Assembly (NCBI GenBank): GCA_964465375.1
Contig: CAYXIJ010000011.1
Location: forward strand, 6,782-70,781
From: CAJWKT01 sp964465375
Lineage (GTDB): Bacteria; Pseudomonadota; Gammaproteobacteria; Steroidobacterales; Rariloculaceae
Reading direction: 5' to 3'
Length of the DNA stretch: 64,000 bases
The notes under the pieces were generated by a model that saw nothing but the letters and a program-made list of their open reading frames with translations, made no database searches and had not been told where the DNA came from. Both the position numbers and the translations under genes were made by a program. This document shows, in pieces, positions 41,789 through 50,649 of this stretch. Numbering within the stretch: the stretch's first letter is position 1; each line of letters begins with the position of its first letter.

Positions 41789-42363
41789 CGAGCTATCTAT
41801 TTTTATTGCTATTCAGGGCATTGCCATAAGCACCAAAAATTCGGGGCCCACAGTTACTCCCGACAAATAGCTTATGCATACAATCTTTCACCTGATTTCC
41901 CGTATTTTTTGTTTACTTTCAATGAGCATACATATATTACATTTTCATTTTTATTTGTTCTACATTTTACAATAGAACAATAAAGCTATGCCCACCATCA
42001 ATTATGAAATCCGAGCTACCTGTACTCTTAGAGATTACAGTCTATAGATCATGGCCCTGAGCCCATCATTTTCTCTGTCCCTAAATTATCTTAACGGCAG
42101 CTAACCGTAAAATATCTTCTTGGTTACCCTTTTTTGTGCCCCTCTTCCCAAGAAAATATTATCCTTATGGTAATTTCAAACGAATTTTGACCCACTAAAT
42201 AATACTAATTTTCACTAATTAGAGCCCGAATTAAATGCCTAAAAAGAAGTGTATAATTGGAGTACAAAGTTACTATTATCGTCAAAAAAGTGGAAATAAA
42301 TTTCATAATGCGGAGAAAATAGCGGCCCTATTCTAGATTATAAAATCCATTAGAAATTTCTTT
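41789..42363. other. Long divergent intergenic region
   Basis: These 575 bases separate the wzx gene (minus) from the three-domain gene (plus). It is the only non-coding stretch above 300 bases in the window. I found no ORF with family-like sequence, no tRNA and no tandem repeat. It is AT-rich with short T and A runs and must hold the promoters for both flanking genes. A TATAAT at 42252-42257 is the best -10 candidate, without a matching -35. A small RNA or a lost gene cannot be excluded. Confidence 0.5.
42252..42257 (+). promoter_or_regulatory. Possible -10 box for the three-domain gene
   Basis: A perfect TATAAT about 107 bases before the ATG of the plus-strand gene. The hexamer 17 bases upstream (AATTAA) does not resemble TTGACA, so the call rests on the -10 alone in AT-rich DNA. 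Confidence 0.2.
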
Positions 42364-44940
42364 ATGAATAAAATAGTAATCACAGGTGGTTTAGGCTACA
42401 TCGGAACGGAGTTGTGTAAGCTCTATTCGGGGGAGGCAAGGTATAAAAATATTATTGTTGTTGATAATAGATTCAAATCAGAAAGAGTAAAACAATTAAG
42501 AGACTGGGGCATTAAATTTGTACACGGTAGTATATTAGATAAAAATTTAATTTCTGGAATTTTATATGATGCGGATACAGTTTTTCATTTAGCTGGAATA
42601 ACTGATGTCGCATACACTAAATCCGGAGAGGACCCTCAGCAAGAAAAAATAATAGAGGAAACTGGTGTTAATGGCACTAGGCTAGTCTTAGCCTGCATCC
42701 CAAAAACTTGCAAAATATTGTTTCCATCCACTCATGTTGTATATGAGGGGCTCAAGAAAACAAAAAAAGACATTACTGAAGATGAATCAACTCATCCTGT
42801 TCTCACCTACGCTAGAGGAAAAATACAAAGTGAGAATGACCTAAAAAGCTCTTCAAAAAACTTCATTATATTGAGGCTGGCTTCAGTATATGGATACTCA
42901 ACAGATACTATGCGCCTCAGCATAATGCCCAATTTATTTTCTAAAATTGCATCTCAAAATGGAACTATTCAATTATTTTCAGGCGGCATTCAGTTAAAAA
43001 GCTTAGTGCCATTAATAGATGTTGCTAGATGCTTCAAATTTATGGCAGAAAAAGAAAATATTTGCAGGGAAATATTTCACGTTTCTAAGGAGAGTGTAAC
43101 AGTAAAAGAAGTTGCGGAGTTATGCAAAAATATTAATCCACAGCTAACGATAAAAGAAACTAAAGATGAAATACCAAATTTAGGCTATACAATTTCCAAT
43201 AAAAAATTGCTGTCAACGGGCTTTACCTTCAGGCATAACCTTGAGAGAAGTCTAAATGAAATGATTGTTAACTGGTCAGAAAAATCGGTCGATCCTGAGC
43301 TGGAATATATCATTCAAGGAGATAATGATTTTATTGATGAGAGAGGCTCTATCAGCAACTATGAATTACCCGAGCCAATAAACTGGGTGGGACTCATAGA
43401 ATCCAAAAAGGGAGTCATTCGCGCTAATCATTATCATCCTGTACAAGAACAAAAATGCCTTCTCGTTACGGGAAAATATATCAGCGTTATTAAGGATTTA
43501 TCGACTCCAGGATCTCCCATTAATACCCGGATTGTTAATGCAGGTGATATTTCAATAATTAAACCAAATGTTGCCCACACGATGGTCTTCCTAGAAGACT
43601 CAATATTCTTAAATTTAGTAAGAGGGGAGCGTGAACATAAAAATTACGGCATTACCCACACCATCCCACATGTTCTTGTTGACAAAGATTTGTCTGAACA
43701 ATTAATACAGAATTATTCAACAAAATGCAGAATATCAGGAAGTAAAAATCTCAAGCCTGTCTTATCATTAGGCTTATCTCCTCTAGCAAATAATCTTCTT
43801 AATTCAGAAAAGGACAAAGATGAATTGTATCCCCTAGAAATGACTTACTGCCCTGATAGCCATAACTGCCAGCTATCCTATATTGTTCCACCTCAGAAAA
43901 TGTTTGATCACTACCTGTATGTTTCTTCAACTACTAATAGTTTTATGGATCATTTTAAGCATACAGCAAAGCAATATATTAAAGAATTCCAGTTAACATC
44001 AAAATCTCTAGTAGTAGACATAGGATCAAATGATGGAATTTTCTTAAGGCCGCTTAAAGACAAAAACATACAAGTTATTGGCATCGAACCGGCCCAAAAT
44101 ATTGCGAAAATGGCATTAGATCAAAAAATTGAGGTAATTAATAAATATTTTACAGACAGTGTTGCTGAAGAAATATGCAATAAATTTGGACATGCAGATC
44201 TTGTAACTGCATCAAATGTTTTTGCTCACGCAGACAATATAGATGAAATAACTCATGGTGCCTTTAAACTACTAAAAAAAGGTGGCTCTTTCGTCATAGA
44301 AGTACAATATTTACTAGATATGATTAATAATCTCACATTCGATAATATCTATCATGAACATATAAACTACTGGAGCGTCACCTCACTCAACAATTTCTTT
44401 ACGGCTGCAGGGTACGCTATCTACAAAGTAGAACATATTGATACTCATGGTGGGTCCATCCGCGTATATATTTGTGAAACACCAAGTGACATTGATGAGA
44501 GCGTACCAAAGTTTCTGGAAGAGGAAGATAATTTTGGCTTGAAGGACTATAAAACATACATTGAATTCTCAAAACAAGTACGACGTGCTAGAGATTCAGT
44601 CAGAAAAAATATTGATCTACTAGTTGATCAAAAATTAGTTATAGCTGGCTATGGGTCTCCAGCTAAAGCTACCACAACACTAAACTATTATGGTGTTACA
44701 AAAAAAGATATTCATTATATTATTGACGATAACCAATTGAAACAAAATAAATTTATTCCTGGTGCTAGGATCCCGATTTGCTCAAGAGACATGCTAGAAA
44801 AAAATTCTCCCGATGTTGTTATTGTAATGGCGTGGAATTTTTATGATGAAATCACAAAAAATAATCAGGAATTAATTCAAAGGGGCATCAAATTTATCAA
44901 GATTAAAGACTTGGAAAATCCTGATTTTTCCCTTCCTTAA
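42364..44940 (+). CDS. Three-domain sugar-modifying protein: SDR epimerase/reductase + cupin + C-methyltransferase
   Basis: An 858-residue fusion. Residues 1-305 are an extended SDR (VITGGLGYIGTEL, Tyr149-x3-Lys153 in YARGK, RLASVYGYS). Residues about 310-435 are a cupin with DERGSISNYEL, RANHYHPVQEQ (His356, His358, Glu362) and PNVAHTMVF (His405). The first two domains recall CapF, an SDR-cupin reductase. Residues about 450-858 match NovU/TylCIII-type C-methyltransferases. GLSPLANNLL is followed by motif I VVDIGSNDGIF (550-560), IYHEHINYWSV with the catalytic Tyr/His/Glu, and a C-terminal nucleotide-binding GYGSPAKATT. The zinc knuckle at the start of that domain has lost two cysteines: C455-x2-Ser and C496-x2-Ser. 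It probably makes a branched-chain, C-methylated sugar from a 4-keto nucleotide sugar in several steps. It is alone on its strand. Confidence 0.83.
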   Translation: MNKIVITGGLGYIGTELCKLYSGEARYKNIIVVDNRFKSERVKQLRDWGIKFVHGSILDKNLISGILYDADTVFHLAGITDVAYTKSGEDPQQEKIIEETGVNGTRLVLACIPKTCKILFPSTHVVYEGLKKTKKDITEDESTHPVLTYARGKIQSENDLKSSSKNFIILRLASVYGYSTDTMRLSIMPNLFSKIASQNGTIQLFSGGIQLKSLVPLIDVARCFKFMAEKENICREIFHVSKESVTVKEVAELCKNINPQLTIKETKDEIPNLGYTISNKKLLSTGFTFRHNLERSLNEMIVNWSEKSVDPELEYIIQGDNDFIDERGSISNYELPEPINWVGLIESKKGVIRANHYHPVQEQKCLLVTGKYISVIKDLSTPGSPINTRIVNAGDISIIKPNVAHTMVFLEDSIFLNLVRGEREHKNYGITHTIPHVLVDKDLSEQLIQNYSTKCRISGSKNLKPVLSLGLSPLANNLLNSEKDKDELYPLEMTYCPDSHNCQLSYIVPPQKMFDHYLYVSSTTNSFMDHFKHTAKQYIKEFQLTSKSLVVDIGSNDGIFLRPLKDKNIQVIGIEPAQNIAKMALDQKIEVINKYFTDSVAEEICNKFGHADLVTASNVFAHADNIDEITHGAFKLLKKGGSFVIEVQYLLDMINNLTFDNIYHEHINYWSVTSLNNFFTAAGYAIYKVEHIDTHGGSIRVYICETPSDIDESVPKFLEEEDNFGLKDYKTYIEFSKQVRRARDSVRKNIDLLVDQKLVIAGYGSPAKATTTLNYYGVTKKDIHYIIDDNQLKQNKFIPGARIPICSRDMLEKNSPDVVIVMAWNFYDEITKNNQELIQRGIKFIKIKDLENPDFSLP

Positions 44941-44982
44941 TTTTTTCTACCTTAATTATAAATTATTTCTTAAAAAGATATC

Positions 44983-46020
44983 TTAAAATATTTTAGATAG
45001 TGCCCTTTTCATAATAGAGTCATTAGTTAAATTTAAATCCTGCACTCTTTTATGACCAGCTGATTCAATTGCTATTCTTTCAAGGGGATTATTTAGATAA
45101 TAGTTAATCTTGTTTGCACACTCCTCAACCCCATTAAAGTATGCGGCCTCCTTATTTTCTTTAAAGAATTTTTGTTGAAATAGTGTTCTTTCAGACAGCA
45201 AAAAACTCCCACAAGCAGTAATCTCAAAACTTCTAAACGAAATTTCATCTACATTCGACCTTGTGATAAAACCAAGCATAATCCTAGATTTATTAATAGC
45301 ATTCCTATAGTTAGATTGATAAATGGCACCACTAATTGTAATGTTTCTTTTGTTCCCTAATTTTTTTTTAAATTTTTTCCATTCAGTAGAATATACATGA
45401 ATATTAGCTTCTATTTTTTTGGATAGAAGGCCAATAAAATTAATTCGGTTATCGTAGGGCGTCCCTATAAAGGTAACATCAAATTCTTTTTGATCTTCAT
45501 TAAAATTTTTTTCTTTAAAGTGTAAACTTTTCTCGTAACACAGAGGCACAAAATGAACTTTTTTTATTCCTATTCTTTTTAGATCCCTGTAATTTGATCT
45601 TCTCATCACGATATGATGATCGTACAAATGAATATTCTCTAAATATAAACCCCAGCAGCCGTCATTCCTCGGCCCAAAAGGATTATCTGGATTGAGACTT
45701 ACCGTATTAATACCTTTTTTTGCGTTTATATATCTTAAGGTTTTTTCAAAAATAAAAATTGGCTTCTCAAACCAGACTAAGTCATAAGACTTAGAATTAA
45801 TTTTTTCTATAATTGTATTATTTAGATTCCTTAATAATGGAGCCAATTGAAAGCGATAGGCAAGCCTGTAACTTAAGGGTTTTTGGGGGTTAATGTACCT
45901 ATTGGTATCAATCACATCTATGGAATCAACTAAACTCTTAATGGATTGAGATCTCATGTATATATAGCCATTCTGGTTTCCGTCTCCCACAAAAAGAACC
46001 TTTTTTGGGAAGACAGGCAT
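44983..46020 (-). CDS. CgeB-like glycosyltransferase
   Basis: A 345-residue protein of the CgeB/DUF3880-type GT-B group. The N-terminus KKVLFVGDGNQNGYIYMRS and the DLVWFEKPIFIFEKTL, SLNPDNPFGPRND and HIVMRRSNYRDLKRIGI stretches fit. The C-terminal donor domain has FDVTFIGTPYDNR, then ISFRSFEITACGSFLLSERT, where the FE-x2-ACG motif is diagnostic, and KINYYLNN. A second CgeB-like gene lies at 48.1-49.2 kb, so the block makes two related linkages. Its start shares one base with the SDR gene stop. Donor and acceptor are unknown. Confidence 0.78.
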   Translation of the reverse strand: MPVFPKKVLFVGDGNQNGYIYMRSQSIKSLVDSIDVIDTNRYINPQKPLSYRLAYRFQLAPLLRNLNNTIIEKINSKSYDLVWFEKPIFIFEKTLRYINAKKGINTVSLNPDNPFGPRNDGCWGLYLENIHLYDHHIVMRRSNYRDLKRIGIKKVHFVPLCYEKSLHFKEKNFNEDQKEFDVTFIGTPYDNRINFIGLLSKKIEANIHVYSTEWKKFKKKLGNKRNITISGAIYQSNYRNAINKSRIMLGFITRSNVDEISFRSFEITACGSFLLSERTLFQQKFFKENKEAAYFNGVEECANKINYYLNNPLERIAIESAGHKRVQDLNLTNDSIMKRALSKIF

Positions 46021-47099
46021 TACTCTAAAAGACTGCTCAATTTTTTCTTTATTTCTCTTTCGTAATCACCAATTGTATTTTTTATATCCGATAAAGATTT
46101 CATTCTCTTTCCCGGCAAAACACCAATGAATCGATCGAGATCAGTGTATTCTGGATTAAACTTAATTTTTTGAATTTCTGTCTCTGCTCGACTAGAAAGC
46201 ATGCGATTTTTCATTATGGGCATATAACTACCAAGGAATGAAAGATTTGCCATCAATAAATCTCTTCTCGTGACTACAAAAAGAAAAATAGAATTTTTTA
46301 GAAAAGAAAAATAACTGTTGATCTTTCTCTCCGAACTGTCCGTAAGATTAATTTTTATATTTTTCTTTTCACAGGACGCCATATATAAAAGTAATTCACG
46401 CCAACTCCAAGAATAATATGAAACCATGGTATACAGACCAGGCAATTCCATTTTTTTTGTTATATTGACCAAAGCCTGTGCAATTTCACATACAAACACC
46501 GTATTTGCTGGGTTATCACTCACAGTAAAGGAATAGCCCTGTCGAATTAGATCTTTTAGCAAAATAGAAGGATTCTGCATCACTCCGTGAACATCCCCTA
46601 AACGTAGCAAAAAAACATCAATCCCAGATCGTTTTCCTAATTTTGTGCAAATATTTTCCGCATATCTCTTATTAGCAGCATATACAGATCTAGGAAAAAA
46701 ATAATATTTGAGTTTCGGATACATAGGCTCTTTGTACCCAAAAGCAGCTTGTGTGCTAGCAAAAACAAAAACACTATCGCGGCTCATGTACTGAAACACT
46801 TTTTCTAATCGAGACTTATAAAAATTCCTCATCTCATCTATCATCATTTTTGAAGGAGCAGCCAAATCAAGTACTAGATCCGCATTAGAAATAGCTCGTT
46901 GAATCATACTGTTCTGAGATATATCTCCAGATAAATACGTAATGCCTAATTTCTTTAATAATGTCGCAGCGTATTCTGTCCTAGCAATTGCAACCAATGA
47001 AATATTCTTGAAGAGATCAAGATACATGCATAACTCTACACCGACCTTAGAATTAGCCCCTAATATCACTATCTTTTTATCTTGATCTTGAGTACTCAT
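46020..47099 (-). CDS. NAD(P)-dependent epimerase/dehydratase (SDR)
   Basis: A 359-residue extended SDR with a slightly atypical nucleotide loop, VILGANSKVGVELCMYL (GxxxxVG in place of GxxGxxG). LVLDLAAPSKM, VFVFASTQAAFGYK and SVYAANKRYAEN with the Tyr-x3-Lys pair are present. The C-terminal half diverges, with a basic, hydrophobic stretch near 275-310. It sits between CgeB-like and Gfo/Idh genes with 1- to 3-base junctions, so these are one operon. It could be the 4-keto reductase or epimerase that this window otherwise lacks for GDP-4-keto-6-deoxy sugars. That assignment is inference from context. Confidence 0.72.
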   Translation of the reverse strand: MSTQDQDKKIVILGANSKVGVELCMYLDLFKNISLVAIARTEYAATLLKKLGITYLSGDISQNSMIQRAISNADLVLDLAAPSKMMIDEMRNFYKSRLEKVFQYMSRDSVFVFASTQAAFGYKEPMYPKLKYYFFPRSVYAANKRYAENICTKLGKRSGIDVFLLRLGDVHGVMQNPSILLKDLIRQGYSFTVSDNPANTVFVCEIAQALVNITKKMELPGLYTMVSYYSWSWRELLLYMASCEKKNIKINLTDSSERKINSYFSFLKNSIFLFVVTRRDLLMANLSFLGSYMPIMKNRMLSSRAETEIQKIKFNPEYTDLDRFIGVLPGKRMKSLSDIKNTIGDYEREIKKKLSSLLE

Positions 47100-47102
47100 A
47101 AA

Positions 47103-48077
47103 TCAAAAAGTATATATTTGCTCTATAGCTTTCGTAGTGAGTAAAGATTTAACTGCATTGGTATATGAAACTTTCTTGTCAGAAAATGATGACAGGTAAT
47201 CCTGCCAAAACTTAGCCCCTTGCCCGAGAGACGATGAAGGTACGATTCCTTTTAAAAAATGACTAATCTCGTATCTCCCCCCCCCTTTTTTTCTTGGAAT
47301 CACAACAGGCGGCTGATGTTCTTTATAAAGATACAGATCAACTGTAACATCTTCAAAAATATAACTTATTTTATCCCTAGTCTCTCTTAAATGGGTGATA
47401 ATAATCTTACATTCAATATCTCTTTTTTCTTTGAGTCGGATTAAAAAATCTGCCTCCGTATGAATATCTAATTTATCATTGTATTCAATGTTTGCGTGCA
47501 CAATACTTAAATCAAGTGGGTCTACCGTATACAGCACAGTATCAATCCAATGAACACCAGACTCAAATAGGATCCCACCGCCAGAAAGATCAAAATCACT
47601 ATGGAAGCTACCTGAGCTGATGTTGTAATATCCATATTCACACCTAATAGACTTCAATTTTCCAAATACGTTGTCTCTTATTGCGTTTTTAATAACATTA
47701 ACATGCCCTAAGGACCGTCTTTGATAGCCAACCGAAAAAGCATAATCTTGATAATCGGAAGTAATTTTTAAATGCTCATCGACAGATTTTGCGAAAGGCT
47801 TTTCACAATAAATTCCACTCACTTTACCTTTTATAGCATCAAATATAGGGGATCGATTTCCATAAGGGCTAGCTATCAAAACAATATCCGTTCTTGGATA
47901 TTGTTCAAACAATTCAATTGACTCAATAAACGGTATACCTAATTTTTTTAGTAACGGAACATCATCATACTTAGGCTCTAGAACCCAGCTAATGTTAATA
48001 TCCTCATTGGTACTCAATATCGGAAGATGGCAATTTTTGACAACATGACCAAAGCCCACAATTCCTACATTAAGCAT
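47103..48077 (-). CDS. Gfo/Idh/MocA family oxidoreductase
   Basis: A 324-residue Rossmann-type oxidoreductase: LNVGIVGFGHVVKNCHLPIL, TDIVLIASPYGNR, GIYCEKPFAKSVDEHL with the EKP motif, FSVGYQRRSLGH, and LSGGGILFESGVHWIDTVLY as the C-terminal sheet with the catalytic His. Relatives oxidise C3 of sugars or act in deoxysugar and nucleotide-sugar pathways. It is the second Gfo/Idh gene in the window and is not close in sequence to the one at 12.2-13.2 kb. It is paired with the SDR downstream (3-base gap), suggesting consecutive redox steps. Confidence 0.82.
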   Translation of the reverse strand: MLNVGIVGFGHVVKNCHLPILSTNEDINISWVLEPKYDDVPLLKKLGIPFIESIELFEQYPRTDIVLIASPYGNRSPIFDAIKGKVSGIYCEKPFAKSVDEHLKITSDYQDYAFSVGYQRRSLGHVNVIKNAIRDNVFGKLKSIRCEYGYYNISSGSFHSDFDLSGGGILFESGVHWIDTVLYTVDPLDLSIVHANIEYNDKLDIHTEADFLIRLKEKRDIECKIIITHLRETRDKISYIFEDVTVDLYLYKEHQPPVVIPRKKGGGRYEISHFLKGIVPSSSLGQGAKFWQDYLSSFSDKKVSYTNAVKSLLTTKAIEQIYTF

Positions 48078-48143
48078 TAAAATTTCCTACAAAATCTGGT
48101 ATCAAAAAGTTATTAGGCCCATGGGTGATCGACTGTTTCTTTT

Positions 48144-49214
48144 TTACATAAATTCTTCGAAGATGCAAATCATGTCACGCGCCCTATCCGAATAACGATG
48201 TTTCATTGCAATCTGGTAGGCTTTTTCAGTGATTTTTTCTCTTATTTTCTTATTCTTTAAATAAAATTCAGTTTTATCTATCAATTCCTCAGCTGTTGAA
48301 AAATATACGCAAGCTTCATCTTCAGGAAAGAATTCGAGCTGCTCTTCAGTCCTATTGGTTAGCGCAAAACCCCGGCAAGCAGGAATCTCAAAAGTCTTCA
48401 TTGAATGCCCAAGTCCAGAGGAAGTTTGGACTATATTAAATACAATGTCTGAAGCCGCGCAGATCAAGGCAAACTCCTCATGCATACCCTTACCCTCACC
48501 CTGCCAGGTGGTTTGCAGTTCGTGGTTAGCTGGCAATTTGTACCACTGATTACCCCAGATCTTGAGCCCATAAGGAATTAGCAACGTAGGCCATAAACTA
48601 GAGGGGGGTTTCCAGGACCCTAAATAGGAAACAGGGCTACGGTAGTAGTCAAAATGATCTAGATCTGGTTCCCTGGGAACATGCAGCGCTGAGTCGCTTG
48701 CAAAAGGTATATACTCGACCCGCTTAGCCCCATACCAGTACCAAACGGGCACATAATTCCGATTATAAGAGAAAATACCGGTATAGAGTGGCAGTGATGC
48801 CAAAAAATCTTTATCGTTCTCTGGCACAAAATCGGTACAATAATTAAATACTGGAATATCTTTCTCATTGAGTGCCTCAAGAAAGACAGAAGGCCAGGCC
48901 ATACTCTTCCCACCTTGAGAAGTAAGAGCAATATCTGGTTGAAAATCATTAATCGTCGAAATCAACTTACTTACCAAGGAACCTGCTCGAAGAGGTGCGG
49001 TCAAACTATAGACTCTTTTTTTTGCCCGCTGGGCAAGAATAAAAGGGTAGGCACCTTTTGAAGATTTTTCAGGGTTTATTGTTTTTTTATCAGATCCATC
49101 AGAACTCATATGGAAAAATCTAACTTCATGCCCAAGAGCCTCAAAACCTCGCTGATAATAACCAAGCACACAATACCCATTGGATACGTAATCACCGAAC
49201 AGGAGGATTTTCAT
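48144..49214 (-). CDS. CgeB-like glycosyltransferase
   Basis: About 356 residues from the ATG at 49214, which has AAAGG 8 bases upstream; the TTG two codons earlier is less likely. It starts MKILLFGDYVSNGYCVLGYY and has QPDIALTSQGGKSMAW and VFNYCTDFVPENDKDFL. YIPFASDSALHVP and VSYLGSWKPPSSLWP follow. The diagnostic MKTFEIPACRGFALTNRT takes the FE-x2-ACG position. It is related to the gene at 45.0-46.0 kb. Probably a GT-B transferase acting on the repeat unit. Confidence 0.77.
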   Translation of the reverse strand: MKILLFGDYVSNGYCVLGYYQRGFEALGHEVRFFHMSSDGSDKKTINPEKSSKGAYPFILAQRAKKRVYSLTAPLRAGSLVSKLISTINDFQPDIALTSQGGKSMAWPSVFLEALNEKDIPVFNYCTDFVPENDKDFLASLPLYTGIFSYNRNYVPVWYWYGAKRVEYIPFASDSALHVPREPDLDHFDYYRSPVSYLGSWKPPSSLWPTLLIPYGLKIWGNQWYKLPANHELQTTWQGEGKGMHEEFALICAASDIVFNIVQTSSGLGHSMKTFEIPACRGFALTNRTEEQLEFFPEDEACVYFSTAEELIDKTEFYLKNKKIREKITEKAYQIAMKHRYSDRARDMICIFEEFM

Positions 49215-49249
49215 ATTCAATACCTTTGTAGTTATGGGTGATTATTTTA

Positions 49250-50416
49250 TTATTTTCTGATAACACTTTGAAACACTCTATCCATTATTAAAGCTTGTTT
49301 ATTTAAACCTAAATTTTTATGCGCAAACTCAGAAGCTTTTTCTTTCAGGGCTTTTTTATTTTTTTCATAAATTAATTTTTTCAGTAGATTTTCCAATTCA
49401 CTTATACTCCCTTCTTGAAATATCCAACCAAATTCGGAAACTAATTCTGGAAGCGTACCTGAATTTGAGACAACCACCAAACACCCAGATCCCATGGCTT
49501 CGGGAGCGATTCTCCCGTATTCCTCTTTAAAATGATTAGTTGTAATTGAGGGTAGAACAACAATATCTGAAGCATTCATGTAGCTTGCGATTTGAAAATG
49601 ATCCGCATCAAAAAATATTGTACGATCCTTGAGCCCCAAACTCTGAATTAGGGTATTGATATTTTTTTTGTAAGGATCAGAATACAATTCAAAACTATCT
49701 ATAAGAAATGTCCATTCGTGTTCCCGTATCCTATTCAATGCTTCAATAAGAATATGCACACCCTTACCTTCAAGTATTCTTCCCATGTACGAAATAACAA
49801 TGCCGTTAAGATTTAAATCACTTCTGATGCGCTCTCTTTCTTTGTCATTAATTCTGAATTTATCCTCATCAAATCCTAGAGGAATTTTAGTGTGATTGGT
49901 TAGTCCCAACTGCGTAAAAACTTGCGTTCCATCATTACTGATGACAAAGAGATGATCCATTAGTCTCTTGCTAATTTGCAAAAGAAATAACTTGATAGTG
50001 GCTGAAAATAAACCCTTTAAAAAACCCAAACGCGATCTTTCGTTCTCTACGGTCAAAAACCTATTTTGGTTGGTTCTACATATAAATTTTTTATTATTCC
50101 ACTTGCACCAAATCCCCAGTGATACGGCCAATAACGTCATTGGATCATCTTCAAAATAGATGATATCTGCTTTAGAAAATTTTAATACTTTAAAAATACC
50201 TTTGTATCTGCTCAATCTGTCAGAGCCTAACATAGTCAAAGCTATGACCTCATATGGCAAATTATCGAATGAATCACAGCCTATTTTTTTATTCCCGATC
50301 ATCAAATATTTAGGAATAACCAGTGTTATTTGATAACCATATTTCTTGTACAAAGTTGAATAGATCTCTCTATTAACAGCGGTCTGTCCTGCCTTAGATA
50401 TCGCTAATAATTTCAC
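49250..50416 (-). CDS. Glycosyltransferase family 4
   Basis: A 388-residue GT-B transferase. The acceptor domain starts KLLAISKAGQTAVNREIY and holds ADIIYFEDDPMTLLA. The donor domain begins VISYMGRILEGKGVHILIEAL. The donor-site segment EEYGRIAPEAMGSGCLVVVSNSGTLPEL has the E-x7-E pattern, and IFFDADHFQIASYMNASDIV precedes it. It follows the non-coding stretch after rmlC and leads the 50.4-45.0 kb group. Substrates are unknown. Confidence 0.83.
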   Translation of the reverse strand: MKLLAISKAGQTAVNREIYSTLYKKYGYQITLVIPKYLMIGNKKIGCDSFDNLPYEVIALTMLGSDRLSRYKGIFKVLKFSKADIIYFEDDPMTLLAVSLGIWCKWNNKKFICRTNQNRFLTVENERSRLGFLKGLFSATIKLFLLQISKRLMDHLFVISNDGTQVFTQLGLTNHTKIPLGFDEDKFRINDKERERIRSDLNLNGIVISYMGRILEGKGVHILIEALNRIREHEWTFLIDSFELYSDPYKKNINTLIQSLGLKDRTIFFDADHFQIASYMNASDIVVLPSITTNHFKEEYGRIAPEAMGSGCLVVVSNSGTLPELVSEFGWIFQEGSISELENLLKKLIYEKNKKALKEKASEFAHKNLGLNKQALIMDRVFQSVIRK

Positions 50417-50649
50417 AAGAATGATATAAGGCTATTTGATGAGCCTAAACATACCAGCTGCCTTCTGGTGGCCTCGTCCTGTTCATGATGAGATTGTTAC
50501 TTCTGAGTGAAGCATGAAACAAGATAGCTTTTTGATTGATTTGAACTCTCACCCTGAGAATCTAATTCCCTGACCAAAAGTACTCCACGGCCTCGAAGTC
50601 TCTCTCAAAAATTTTGTCATCCTTGGATATTTACCAAACAGGGATATTT
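50417..50649 (-). other. Intergenic stretch with a possible decayed gene
   Basis: Between the rmlC-like gene and the GT4 gene there are 233 bases without a full gene. On the minus strand an ATG overlaps the rmlC stop (ATGA, 50650-50653). It opens a 34-codon frame ending at 50549, whose first residues, MKISLFGK, look like the first strand of a Rossmann enzyme such as RmlD. Nothing recognisable follows. A broken or truncated gene behind rmlC is possible, but the evidence is a short string only. Confidence 0.25.
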
